From NCBI GenBank assembly GCA_040755395.1, contig JBFMAX010000014.1:1-64000 (forward strand): a DNA stretch of 64,000 nucleotides, given 5' to 3'. Below the pieces are notes generated by a model. That model saw nothing but the letters and a program-made list of their open reading frames with translations, was not told the origin of the DNA and searched no databases. Origin of the DNA: Nitrospirota bacterium (lineage in GTDB: Bacteria > Nitrospirota > Nitrospiria > Nitrospirales > Nitrospiraceae). Each line of letters begins with the position of its first letter. The stretch's first letter is position 1. A program made the translations under genes and the position numbers. Positions 34,744 to 43,633 of this stretch are shown in pieces.

Positions 34744-35472
34744 ATGATGTTTCAATCGGGCCTGACGGGGCTTATCGGTTCTCTCGGACTTGTCTCAAAG
34801 GTTATTCTGCTCCTGCTTTTTCTCTTCTCCGTTATTTCCTGGGCCGTGATTCTGTACAAGTGGCGCGTTTTCCGCACAATTGATCGAGAAGACCAACGCT
34901 TCCTGACCGCCTTCGCGAAGAGCAAGGATTCCGATGAACTGCGGCGGCAAGCGCGCCGGGCGATCGGAAGCCCAAGCGCCAGTGTTTTCATGGGGTTAAT
35001 GGATCGGCTGGACACCGGACAAGCAGAGGAATCAGGCGGCCGACTTTCTCACCTGCGTAGCCAGGAGGGCGGGGATGATCCTGGCAGCTTGGATCGACAA
35101 TATATCGAGCGGACTGTGGCATATATCGTGCAGAATCAGATCGCTCAATTAGAGGCGTACTTGCCGTTCTTGGCCACCACGGGAAACATTACTCCGTTTA
35201 TCGGCTTGCTCGGCACTGTCTTGGGGATTATTGATTCGTTCAGGGAGATCGGGCTCCAGGGAACGGCCAGCATCGCGGCTGTGGCGCCGGGAGTGGCGGA
35301 GGCGCTGATCGCCACGGCGGCCGGACTGTTCACGGCTATTCCCGCGGTGATTGCGTATAATTATTACTTGACGCGCATTCGCCGGACGGCGTTCCGCCTG
35401 GAAACGTTCAGCGTCGATCTGCTGAACTCGGTCCAGACCCAGAGGAGACAGGCCGGCTTGGGGGTCCGATGA
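34744..35472 (+). CDS. tolQ: TolQ-like proton-channel protein
   Basis: 242 residues with three membrane segments: about 15-37, 140-165 and 180-205. The conserved 'YLPFLATTGNITPFIGLLGTV' region (quoted to show the second segment) and 'AAVAPGVAEALIATAAGLFTAIPAV' side are typical of TolQ/ExbB. With TolR it forms the proton-driven motor that powers Tol-Pal during envelope constriction. It is the first gene of tolQRAB-pal. The start lies ~13 nt from GGAGGAG, a wider spacing than usual; an alternative ATG is three bases later. Confidence 0.92.
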   Translation: MMFQSGLTGLIGSLGLVSKVILLLLFLFSVISWAVILYKWRVFRTIDREDQRFLTAFAKSKDSDELRRQARRAIGSPSASVFMGLMDRLDTGQAEESGGRLSHLRSQEGGDDPGSLDRQYIERTVAYIVQNQIAQLEAYLPFLATTGNITPFIGLLGTVLGIIDSFREIGLQGTASIAAVAPGVAEALIATAAGLFTAIPAVIAYNYYLTRIRRTAFRLETFSVDLLNSVQTQRRQAGLGVR

Positions 35473-35930
35473 CGATCTTTGAGACCAGGCATCGGCGCTT
35501 CCTCGCCGAAATCAATGTCATTCCGCTGGTCGACGTCGTTCTGGTCCTGTTGGTGATTTTTATGGTGACGGCCCCCATGCTGTATCGCGGCATCGACATC
35601 AAACTCCCGGCCTCCGCGACCAACACGATCAAGCCGGAGATGCGCGTCGTCTTGACGATCGAGAAGGATCAACGACTCTATCTCGATAAGGACGCGGTGA
35701 GCGTCGCGCAGCTTGAACGCCGTCTCAAGTCGCTGAAGGAACAGAACTCGGAGGTGTCGGTGTACTTGCGGGCCGATCGCGAGGTGCCGTACGGGATCGT
35801 CGTGCAGGTGATGGACGGCGTGAAGCGGGCGGGGATCGAAAAACTCGGCATGGTGACCGATCCCGTCGTCGGAGAACGAGTGATGGAACAGCAGGTCACG
35901 CCAGCGAATCGTCCTAAAAGGACGCTCTGA
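35469..35930 (+). CDS. tolR: TolR/ExbD-like motor protein
   Basis: 153 residues. 'LAEINVIPLVDVVLVLLVIF' is the single membrane helix; its first Asp is the proton-carrying residue. The periplasmic domain (~45-140) has the ExbD/TolR fold with 'VYLRADREVPYGIVVQVMD'. It is co-translated with tolQ (ATGA overlap). Confidence 0.93.
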   Translation: MTIFETRHRRFLAEINVIPLVDVVLVLLVIFMVTAPMLYRGIDIKLPASATNTIKPEMRVVLTIEKDQRLYLDKDAVSVAQLERRLKSLKEQNSEVSVYLRADREVPYGIVVQVMDGVKRAGIEKLGMVTDPVVGERVMEQQVTPANRPKRTL

Positions 35931-35956
35931 AAAGGACGCTCTGACTCACGGCTCTT

Positions 35957-37111
35957 ATGGCGACGCATGCGCTCCCCCATCTGCTGCCCCTTGCGCTCAG
36001 CGCGGACCAGCGCGATGCGTTGGGCGTGCGGTTGAAATGGACCGTGATCGCCTCGCTGGCGTTGCACGTGTGCGTACTGCTCGCGGCTTCGGGGATGCGA
36101 TTCATGCAACACGGTGAACGTCCGCTGGCGTCGGTGCAGGTCTCGCTGGTGACGATGCCGGCCCCCGCCCGGCCGACTGAGATTCCTCCTGCGCGGCAAG
36201 CCGATGCGATGAAGCCTCACAAGGTTGTCCAGCCGACTGTTCCGCCGCCTCCGGTCAAGTCCGCGCCGCCGGTCCCGGCTGCGGCAGCCAAGCCGGTCGC
36301 GCCGGCGCCGGTCCTGCCTCCGCCGGTGCGAAGCGACGCGCCCGGCGCCCGACGGTCGTCGGGGGACGTGATGCGTGACGTCTTGAAGGGCATCGAGTTG
36401 CCGCCCGATGCGCCGAAATTCGGCGAACTGAGCCCGGCCAAACCCGTGACTCCATCGCAGCGGGTGGATGTGCCGCGGCCCGACCGCGCTCCCGAAAAAG
36501 TCAACAGCGACATCGATACGCTCTTGGGCAAGTTAAGAGTTCCCGACGTGACGCCCATGACGCCGGCGGCTCCCAAGGAGCCGGTCAAGACGGCGCAGGT
36601 GCAACCGCGCCAGCCGTCGTTGGCCGAACAGTTCGACCAAGAGTTGGAGGAAGAGATCAAGAAGCTCCGGTCCATACCGCGTTCCGTCAAGCCGGTCGAG
36701 CCGCCGCAAGAGGCCAAACCGATGCCGGAACCGGCAGTCAAGCAGGCCCCGGCGGCTGTGGCCAAGGTGCCGACCGTCCGGAGCCCCGAAACGTCCATGA
36801 AGGTCTCTTCGACAGGGCCCGGGTCCAATCGCTACCTCGCCAGGGTGCAGCAGAAGATCAGCAGCCTCTGGACGGCTCCGCCGGTCGATGTCCCGGAGAA
36901 GGCGCTTACCGTCGTGGTAAAGTTTAGGCTGCACCGCAGCGGGTCGGTCAGCAATGTGATCATCGAGCAGTCGTCCGGAAACGACTATTACGATCTGGCG
37001 GGAAAACGCGCGGTCTTGAGCGCCAACCCGCTCCCCGCGTTTCCCCCGGAGATGACGGAGTCGTATCTGGACGCCCACTTCAGTTTTACGGTCGGAGAGC
37101 AGGTCGGTTGA
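35957..37111 (+). CDS. TolA/TonB-type energy transducer
   Basis: 384 residues. One N-terminal membrane helix (about 33-53, 'VIASLALHVCVLLAASGM'), a long proline-rich periplasmic spacer (60-270; runs such as 'VPPPPVKSAPPVPAAAAKP'), and a C-terminal TonB/TolA-type domain from about 290 ('YLARVQQKISSLWTAPP', 'FRLHRSGSVSNVIIEQSSG'). Its position between tolR and tolB makes it the TolA of this system, although the C-terminal domain looks TonB-like. It links the TolQR motor to Pal/TolB at the outer membrane. Confidence 0.88.
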   Translation: MATHALPHLLPLALSADQRDALGVRLKWTVIASLALHVCVLLAASGMRFMQHGERPLASVQVSLVTMPAPARPTEIPPARQADAMKPHKVVQPTVPPPPVKSAPPVPAAAAKPVAPAPVLPPPVRSDAPGARRSSGDVMRDVLKGIELPPDAPKFGELSPAKPVTPSQRVDVPRPDRAPEKVNSDIDTLLGKLRVPDVTPMTPAAPKEPVKTAQVQPRQPSLAEQFDQELEEEIKKLRSIPRSVKPVEPPQEAKPMPEPAVKQAPAAVAKVPTVRSPETSMKVSSTGPGSNRYLARVQQKISSLWTAPPVDVPEKALTVVVKFRLHRSGSVSNVIIEQSSGNDYYDLAGKRAVLSANPLPAFPPEMTESYLDAHFSFTVGEQVG

Positions 37112-37116
37112 CTCTC

Positions 37117-38439
37117 ATGAAAGGTCTGAGCGTTTTGATCATGGCCCTCGTCCTCGGGGCGGGGTTGGTGGGAATTCTGGAGTCCAAGGCAACGGACGTC
37201 TTTCTCGAGGCGACCCGTCCGGACTTCGAGAAAATTCCCATCGGGGTGTTGGGCTTCAAGAACGGCAGCGGGCCCGAGTGGCTCGGCGGGCGGGTGGAGG
37301 AGGTGCTCAAGGCCGATCTTCGACGCTCGCTGGTGTTCACCTTGGTCGATTTGCCCAGCCTCGGCATCAAAGTGCGGGATGTCGGAAACGCCGAAAAGGC
37401 CGTCTTCAAGCAGGCGACGGACAACGGCGTCGCCGTCCTGGTGTGGGGGAGGGCGGGGCTCAAAGAAAATGGCAAAGAAGCCGACGTCGTCGTGGATGGC
37501 TATGTCTATGACGGCGGCAGCGACGAGGTCGTGGGAGGGAAGCGGTACGTCGGCTCGACCTCCGTCGTCAGGCTGATGGCGCACCGATTTGCGGACGAGC
37601 TGGTCTACCGCTATACGGGGGAGCCGGGCATCGCGAGGACAAAAATCGCGTTCGTCTCGGAAATCGGCAATGCGCGCGAGCTGTTCGTCATGGATTACGA
37701 CGGATACGAGCCTCGGCAGATCACGGCCGACGGCTTTCTGAATCTGATGCCGCGATGGTCGCCCGATCGGCGGTTTCTGGTGTTCACGGCGTACCGGAGC
37801 CGAAATACCCAGGACATCGATCTGATCGAACTGGCCACGGGGAAACGGTGGACGCTCGTATCGCTGGGGGGATTGAACATTACGCCGGCGCTTTCTCCGG
37901 ACGGCAATTATCTGGCGTTCACGACGAGCCAGGACGGCAATGCGGAAATTTACCGGCTCGACACCAGGACGAAAGTGCTGCAGCGGCTCACCGTCAATCC
38001 AGCCGGAGACCTCTCGCCGTCCTGGTCGCCTTCCGGACGGGAGATCGCCTTCACCTCCGATCGGGGCGGCGGGCCTCAAATCTACTTGATGAGCGCGGAC
38101 GGGTCGAATGTCCGACGACTGACCTATGAAGGCGACTACAACGCCGCACCTGCCTGGTCTCCTCGAGGAAACTGGATCGCGCACGTCTGCCGGACTCCTC
38201 GAAGAGAATATAAGCTGTGTCTCATCAGTCCGGACGGGCAGAAGCGTGTCCAGATCACGACCGGCCCCGGTGTGGACGACTCGCCGGCGTGGTCTCCGGA
38301 CGGCCGGCACTTGGTGTTCAGCTCGACGGCCGACGGGAAAAGCCATATCTATATGATCAATGCCGACGGAAAAGATTTGGAACGGTTGACGTACGGGGGG
38401 ACCCATTACAGTTCGCCCGCATGGTCGCCGGCTCTTTAA
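37117..38439 (+). CDS. tolB: TolB, Tol-Pal beta-propeller protein
   Basis: 440 residues from the ATG at 37117. Signal peptide (~1-26), an N-terminal alpha/beta domain (to about 160), then a beta-propeller with repeated PD40 blades: 'PRWSPDRRFLVFTA', 'PALSPDGNYLAFTT', 'PSWSPSGREIAFTS', 'PAWSPRGNWIAHV', 'PAWSPDGRHLVFSS'. TolB binds Pal in the periplasm and is released on TolA binding. Confidence 0.95.
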   Translation: MKGLSVLIMALVLGAGLVGILESKATDVFLEATRPDFEKIPIGVLGFKNGSGPEWLGGRVEEVLKADLRRSLVFTLVDLPSLGIKVRDVGNAEKAVFKQATDNGVAVLVWGRAGLKENGKEADVVVDGYVYDGGSDEVVGGKRYVGSTSVVRLMAHRFADELVYRYTGEPGIARTKIAFVSEIGNARELFVMDYDGYEPRQITADGFLNLMPRWSPDRRFLVFTAYRSRNTQDIDLIELATGKRWTLVSLGGLNITPALSPDGNYLAFTTSQDGNAEIYRLDTRTKVLQRLTVNPAGDLSPSWSPSGREIAFTSDRGGGPQIYLMSADGSNVRRLTYEGDYNAAPAWSPRGNWIAHVCRTPRREYKLCLISPDGQKRVQITTGPGVDDSPAWSPDGRHLVFSSTADGKSHIYMINADGKDLERLTYGGTHYSSPAWSPAL

Positions 38440-38508
38440 TCGAACTGCCGTGAGAAGCCTTGATGAGCGAGGTCGAGCGATCCATTAAACACAAGAGGAG
38501 AGCAACCC

Positions 38509-39294
38509 ATGAATGCACGATCCTTAACAACCTGCCTTGTAGTCATAGTCGGGCTGATATTGATGACCGGGGCCGGTTGCTCCAAGAAATCCGTGCAGGC
38601 CGGCTCGGGTTCGAAGTCCTCGGAGGAGAGAATGGCAAAGTCCCGGAGCGGAGCCGGTGCGCCGGGCGAAAGCTTGAGCGAGGGATCTCTGGGCATGTCG
38701 GGAGGAGCCGGTGATTCCGGGCAAGGCGCAGGGGCGAGCTCCAGTTTCCCCGATCTGACCGTCGCGGGCCGCGGAACCGATGCGTCAAGCGCCGGGTCCG
38801 AAGGCGGAGGCCTCAGGGGCTTGGAGCCGGTCGGGCCAGGCAAAGGCGCCACTGAGGAGCGGGTCGGAGGCGGGACCATGATGGCGAAGGTCCAGCCTTC
38901 GGACAGCGCCTCCAGGCAGGTCGAGGAGATGCGCCGTGAGCAAGCCGCAGCCGCTGCGGCCGGGCTGCGGGACGTGTTCTTCGCATTCGACAGTTGGACG
39001 ATCACGGAAGAGGGACGGATGGCCTTGGCCCATGATGCGGAATGGATCAAAGCGAACCCCGGTTCGCTGATCAAGATCGAAGGGCATTGCGATGAGCGCG
39101 GCACGTTGGCGTACAATTTGGTGTTGGGTGAGAAGCGCGCCAAGGCCGTACGGAATTATCTGGTCGAGCTTGGCGTGAGCGCCAATCGGCTGGCGGTCGT
39201 GTCCTACGGAAAGGAGCGGCCGTTCTGCAAGGAGCATACGGAGTCTTGTTACCAGCAGAACCGGCGAGGCCACCTCGTGCTTCGAACAAAGTGA
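38509..39294 (+). CDS. pal: Peptidoglycan-associated lipoprotein Pal
   Basis: 261 residues, longer than the usual ~170 because of a Gly/Ser-rich spacer (~30-135). Lipobox 'LMTGAGC' (Cys24). The OmpA-like domain binds peptidoglycan: 'FFAFDSWTITEEG', 'IEGHCDERGTLAYNLVLGEK' and 'SYGKERPFCKEHTESC'. AGAGGAGAG ribosome site before the ATG. It anchors the outer membrane to the wall. Confidence 0.95.
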   Translation: MNARSLTTCLVVIVGLILMTGAGCSKKSVQAGSGSKSSEERMAKSRSGAGAPGESLSEGSLGMSGGAGDSGQGAGASSSFPDLTVAGRGTDASSAGSEGGGLRGLEPVGPGKGATEERVGGGTMMAKVQPSDSASRQVEEMRREQAAAAAAGLRDVFFAFDSWTITEEGRMALAHDAEWIKANPGSLIKIEGHCDERGTLAYNLVLGEKRAKAVRNYLVELGVSANRLAVVSYGKERPFCKEHTESCYQQNRRGHLVLRTK

Positions 39295-39350
39295 CGTCGC
39301 AGAGCGACGAGGTGACCGAAGATTCGATGCGCGGCAACGACGGAGCTCCG

Positions 39351-40937
39351 ATGAGTAAACCGAAGGCAAGCAAGGTCAGTCCGTACGGTTATGGTCTTCC
39401 GATCTTCGGCTTGTTGGGGGGCCTGGTCCTGTCCGGTTGCCTGGCCCAGCAGGCGGATTTGAGACAAACCAACAGGGAGCTGCAGAAAAGTCATCAGGAG
39501 TTGCAGCTCAAGATCCAGAAGGCCAAAGAGGAAATCGATCGGATGGTGGGAGAAACACGTGCGCGCCTGGCTGAAGAGATCAGGAGCGTGAAGGAGGAGC
39601 AATTGCCCAGCCTCCGAGGAGACATCCAGGTGACGGCGCACCAGGCCATGCAGTTGGTCAGGTCTCAGGAAGACAAGCTGGTCAGGCTGGAGCAATTTGT
39701 GCACAAGCAGGAACATGAGCAGAAGGCCAAACTGGCTTCTTTGGAGAGCAAGTTCGAGAAAGACCTGCGCGATCACACCGCGGCCCTGAAACAGGAGTTG
39801 GGATCGGAATCTGCCAGGACGTCGGCCCGTCTGGATGAAGTGGCGGCCCGTCTGGACGCCGTGCACAAGACGGTCAGCGCGCTGACCAAGGCGATCGACG
39901 CGCGGCTTGATGAGCATCAAAAGTCGATCGCCGCCGCCGACGCCAGGTCCGCCGCGTTGGCCCAGCAACTGGACGCGCAAAGCAAGACGTCGAACGAGCA
40001 GGCGGCGAAGTTCACTCATGCGCTGAGCGACTTTAAGCAGGGCTTGATCAAGTTGGGCGAGGAAATGAAGCAGCAGGAGCAAGCCGTCAAACAACTGTCG
40101 GCTTCTTTTGAGCAGCAGACCGCTGCGCTTTCAAAGCGAACCGACGCCCTGGCCGCCAAAGTCGAAGCGGACACCAAGGCCGCGACCAATCACATCAACG
40201 AGGTGAACCGGGTCATGACCGGCCATCTCAACGAGGTCAACAGGAGCGTCTCGTCCGTGGCCAAGGCTCTTGAGACCGCGGGCGAGAAGTTCGCCGCGCG
40301 TTTGGACGAACAGGATCGCCGCCTGGACGATATCTCCAGAGCGGTAGGAGAGGTTGCGCAGGTTCGCTCCCAGCCCGGTCCGCCGCAGCGACAACCGAGC
40401 CAACGGCCGGCTCAACGCTCGACGCTCAACCAAATGGTCGAGCAACCCAAGGCCGCCGCTGAAGAGCCGGGAGCGGCGGCTTCGCAGTCAGCGCAGGGGG
40501 ATGCCGCCGGTTCTGTCGAAGCGGCCTCCAGGGCCGAATCCGACGCCGCGGACATCAATCCGCGCGAAGTGTACGAACGCGTGCTCAACAAGTTCAAGGC
40601 GGGCGACTTGGAAGGAGCCCGCCAGGGGTTCGCCGCCTTTCTGGCCGAGTATCCCAATTCGGAGCTTGCGCCGAACGCGCGGTTCTGGCTGGGGGAGACC
40701 TATTACGGCAAGAAGGACTTCAAGCGAGCGATCGAGGCGTACGATCATGTACAATTGGATTATCCGAACAGTGAAAAGGTGCCGGCCGCGCTCCTCAAAA
40801 AAGGCTATGCCTACCTGGCCCTGAAGGATCGGAAGCGCGCGTCTACGACCTTGAGACAGGTCATCGAGCTGTACCCTCGGACACCAGAAGCCGGAAAGGC
40901 GCTCGACAAACTCAACCAGCTGAAGGATTCGCGTTAA
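39351..40937 (+). CDS. YbgF/CpoB-like tol-pal lipoprotein with long coiled coil
   Basis: 528 residues, twice the usual CpoB size, from an ATG with GGAG 5 nt upstream. Lipobox 'LVLSGC' (Cys30). Residues ~35-345 are predicted coiled coil ('LDEVAARLDAVHKTVSALTK'), then a Pro/Ala linker, then TPR repeats with the CpoB signature ('ARFWLGETYYGKKDFKRAIE', 'TTLRQVIELYPRTPEAGKAL'). CpoB coordinates PBP1B with Tol activity. The coiled coil could span the periplasm. Confidence 0.85.
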   Translation: MSKPKASKVSPYGYGLPIFGLLGGLVLSGCLAQQADLRQTNRELQKSHQELQLKIQKAKEEIDRMVGETRARLAEEIRSVKEEQLPSLRGDIQVTAHQAMQLVRSQEDKLVRLEQFVHKQEHEQKAKLASLESKFEKDLRDHTAALKQELGSESARTSARLDEVAARLDAVHKTVSALTKAIDARLDEHQKSIAAADARSAALAQQLDAQSKTSNEQAAKFTHALSDFKQGLIKLGEEMKQQEQAVKQLSASFEQQTAALSKRTDALAAKVEADTKAATNHINEVNRVMTGHLNEVNRSVSSVAKALETAGEKFAARLDEQDRRLDDISRAVGEVAQVRSQPGPPQRQPSQRPAQRSTLNQMVEQPKAAAEEPGAAASQSAQGDAAGSVEAASRAESDAADINPREVYERVLNKFKAGDLEGARQGFAAFLAEYPNSELAPNARFWLGETYYGKKDFKRAIEAYDHVQLDYPNSEKVPAALLKKGYAYLALKDRKRASTTLRQVIELYPRTPEAGKALDKLNQLKDSR

Positions 40938-40954
40938 TCCGAAAGGCGCCCCGC

Positions 40955-41725
40955 ATGTCCCGTCGCGCGAAGATGTTCTCCGGATTGCTGGCAGCGTCGT
41001 TGGCGGCCTCCGGTTGCGCCAAGCACGCGGATTTCGTCGACCTGCGGGAAGAGCTGCGCACCGTTGCCAAAACGCAGGAGCAGGAGCTGAAGCGGCAGGA
41101 AGCGATGCAACGGCGGCTGGAGTCTTTGGAAAAGGGCAGAGACGCCGACGGGTTGAAACAGCGGCTCGAAGACGTCGCCGCCCGACTCCAGAAACTGGAA
41201 GGTCGCTTGGCCAAGTTGGAAGAGGGGCAGATCAGTCAGGCGGCCGCTTCGAAAGCGGATGCCGCGATGGCGGAATCCTCCCGTCAGTCCAAGCCGGCGA
41301 AATCGCCGGCAGTGCCGGATCTCTCTCCGGCGCTGCCCGGCATGCCGGCGATCACGCCGACCTCGGCCTTCAATCTGGCGTATAACGATTACCTGAACGG
41401 CCGGTATGAGTTGGCCGTGACGGGATTCCAGCGGTTCATCAAAGATTTTCCCGCCACTTCGCTGACCCCCAACGCGTATTACTGGCTCGGGGAATCGTAC
41501 TACAACATGAAAGACTACGTGCGGGCGATCCAATCGTTCGAGCACGTCGTGAACGAATATCCCGGGAACGAGAAAGTGCCGTCGGCTTTGTTCAAGTTGG
41601 GGTTGTCGGCCGCCGAGACCGGCGATATCGCCAAATCCCGGAAGTTCCTGAAGCGGGTGATCGAAGAGTTCTCTTCCTCCGACGAAGCGAAGCTGGCCAA
41701 GGCCAAGTTGGCCGAGATCCGATGA
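40955..41725 (+). CDS. Second YbgF/CpoB-like lipoprotein
   Basis: 256 residues with lipobox 'LAASGC' (Cys21), a short coiled coil (~45-95) and C-terminal TPRs ('AYYWLGESYYNMKDYVRAIQ', 'RKFLKRVIEEFSSSDEAKLA'). This is the normal-size CpoB. It follows the long paralogue by 17 bp, so the operon encodes two versions side by side. Confidence 0.9.
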   Translation: MSRRAKMFSGLLAASLAASGCAKHADFVDLREELRTVAKTQEQELKRQEAMQRRLESLEKGRDADGLKQRLEDVAARLQKLEGRLAKLEEGQISQAAASKADAAMAESSRQSKPAKSPAVPDLSPALPGMPAITPTSAFNLAYNDYLNGRYELAVTGFQRFIKDFPATSLTPNAYYWLGESYYNMKDYVRAIQSFEHVVNEYPGNEKVPSALFKLGLSAAETGDIAKSRKFLKRVIEEFSSSDEAKLAKAKLAEIR

Positions 41726-41793
41726 CCGCAGGCCTGCCGCGACAGTTTCCGTTCGCCTGTTTTGTCCCTTCCACCTCTCCTGGAGCGTGATCG

Positions 41794-43620
41794 ATGAGTC
41801 CCGACGGCGGCGTCGGAAAAATCCGCGTGCTGCCTGTCGAGGTCGTCGGCCGCATCGCGGCCGGTGAGGTCATCGAGCGTCCGGCGGCCGTCGTCAAAGA
41901 GTTGCTCGACAACAGTCTGGATGCCGGAAGTTCCACGATTACGGTCGAGGTGAGAGATGGAGGATTGGGGCTGATCCGCGTGACCGACGACGGCGAGGGG
42001 ATGAGCCGCGTGGATGCGCCCCTGGCGTTTGAGCGGCATGCCACGAGCAAGCTGCGCTCGGATCGAGACCTCTGGTCCGTGCGCACGATGGGATTTCGCG
42101 GTGAAGCCCTGCCCAGCATCGCCGCCGTCTCGAAAGTCCGGCTGCTGACGAGCAGTCGGGACGAGCCGGTTGGCACGCAGGTGTCCGTCGTCGGGGGCTC
42201 GGTGACCGGCGTCGAAGACGTCGCTGCGGCGCGGGGCACACGCGTCGAGGTCACCGATCTGTTCTTCAACACGCCGGCACGGAAGAAGTTTCTCAGGTCA
42301 TCGACCACCGAGTTCGCCCGCATCAGCCAGACGGTTCAGCAAGCCGGCCTGGCCTGGCCCTCCGTCCATTTCCGTCTCCTCCACAACGGCCGCGAAGTGC
42401 TCAATCTCCCGGCCGTCTCTTCCGTGCGCGATCGGGTCCTGCAGATCCACCGCGCCCTCTTTCTCGACCGGGCGGTCGAAGTGAGCGGACAACGGCCCGG
42501 CCTCAGCATCGGAGGCTTCGCGATTCAGCCGGTCCACGCGCGCGCGTCCAGGACGCCGCAGGATCTGTTCGTCAATCGTCGGCCGGTCCGCAACGCGGCG
42601 GTCTTCCACGCGATCACCGAGGGCTATGCGTCTTTTCTCGCGAAAGGCCGTTATCCGGTGTTCGTTCTGTTTTTGGACGTGGATGCGAATCGGGTGGATG
42701 TCAATGTCCATCCGACCAAGCGGGAGATCCGTTTCGTCGATCAGGAGACCGTGCACCAAGCCGTCCGCCAGGCCGTACGCGAAGCCTTGGGCGCCACGCT
42801 GCGTTCCGTTCAGGTTGCGGGTGTCCGGTTCGACGGCAGAAGCGGCGGCGTCCATGCATCGAGGGAATCGACCGCCTCAAGTCCGGCCCAGGCCGCGTTG
42901 GGCCCGCCGGACGTCCGGTCCGGTCAACGGCCGGGTACGGCTGTAGCGATCGAACAGTCGATGGTAAAGGAAGCCTTAGGTGGAGAGACCCTTCAGACAT
43001 CATTTGTTCATGAACCGGACCGATCCTACGAGACGGCGGGAGGACTTGAAGTCCTCCCGCTCGGGCAGGTCAATCGGACCTTTCTCGTGGCGCAGGTGGG
43101 GTCGGAACTCCAGGTGGTCGATCAGCATACGGCCCACGAGCGGGTCTTGTTTGAACGGCTCTGGCGGGCCTGGCAGAGCCGAGCCGTTCAGTCGCAGCCG
43201 CTGCTGCTCCCGGAGCCGATCGAAGTGCCGTCCGACAAGGCGATTTTGTTGGAACAGCGCCTGAGCGAATTCGAGCAACTGGGGTTGGCGATCGAGCCCT
43301 TCGGCTCGGGAACGTTCATCGTCCGGGCGGCTCCTGCGCTCTTAGGGCGCCTCGATGCGGCGTCGCTGATTCAGGATTTGATCGACGATCTGTCTGAATG
43401 GGAATCGCTGTCGTCGCTGGAGGCGAAGATGCGCCCCGTGATCGCGTCCTTGGCTTGCCATGGAGCGGTTCGAGCGGGGCGAGCGATGGCCCTGCCGGAA
43501 ATGAAGCAGTTGATCGAGGACTGGGTCCGAGAAGGTCTCATCATGACCTGCCCGCATGGTCGCCGCGTCGCCTTGCGCCTGCCGGCCGAGGAGCTGTCGA
43601 AGATATTCGGTCGGGCATGA
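41794..43620 (+). CDS. mutL: DNA mismatch repair protein MutL
   Basis: 608 residues. GHKL ATPase N-terminus: 'AAGEVIERPAAVVKELLDNSLD' contains motif I (quoted once), 'DDGEGM' is motif II, 'RHATSKL' and 'GFRGEALPSIA' motif III. The C-terminal dimer domain starts near 430; I do not see the endonuclease motif DQHAxxERxxxE in full, since it reads 'VDQHTAHERVLFERLW', which is close to it, so endonuclease activity is plausible. It couples MutS to strand removal. Confidence 0.95.
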   Translation: MSPDGGVGKIRVLPVEVVGRIAAGEVIERPAAVVKELLDNSLDAGSSTITVEVRDGGLGLIRVTDDGEGMSRVDAPLAFERHATSKLRSDRDLWSVRTMGFRGEALPSIAAVSKVRLLTSSRDEPVGTQVSVVGGSVTGVEDVAAARGTRVEVTDLFFNTPARKKFLRSSTTEFARISQTVQQAGLAWPSVHFRLLHNGREVLNLPAVSSVRDRVLQIHRALFLDRAVEVSGQRPGLSIGGFAIQPVHARASRTPQDLFVNRRPVRNAAVFHAITEGYASFLAKGRYPVFVLFLDVDANRVDVNVHPTKREIRFVDQETVHQAVRQAVREALGATLRSVQVAGVRFDGRSGGVHASRESTASSPAQAALGPPDVRSGQRPGTAVAIEQSMVKEALGGETLQTSFVHEPDRSYETAGGLEVLPLGQVNRTFLVAQVGSELQVVDQHTAHERVLFERLWRAWQSRAVQSQPLLLPEPIEVPSDKAILLEQRLSEFEQLGLAIEPFGSGTFIVRAAPALLGRLDAASLIQDLIDDLSEWESLSSLEAKMRPVIASLACHGAVRAGRAMALPEMKQLIEDWVREGLIMTCPHGRRVALRLPAEELSKIFGRA

Positions 43621-43633
43621 GCGCGTCGAAGGT

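Noticed and set aside
39246-39350. Longer N-terminus of the first CpoB-like protein
   Set aside because: It would overlap pal by ~50 bp and lacks a ribosome site; the Met at 39351 has GGAG 5 nt upstream and puts the lipobox at a normal distance.
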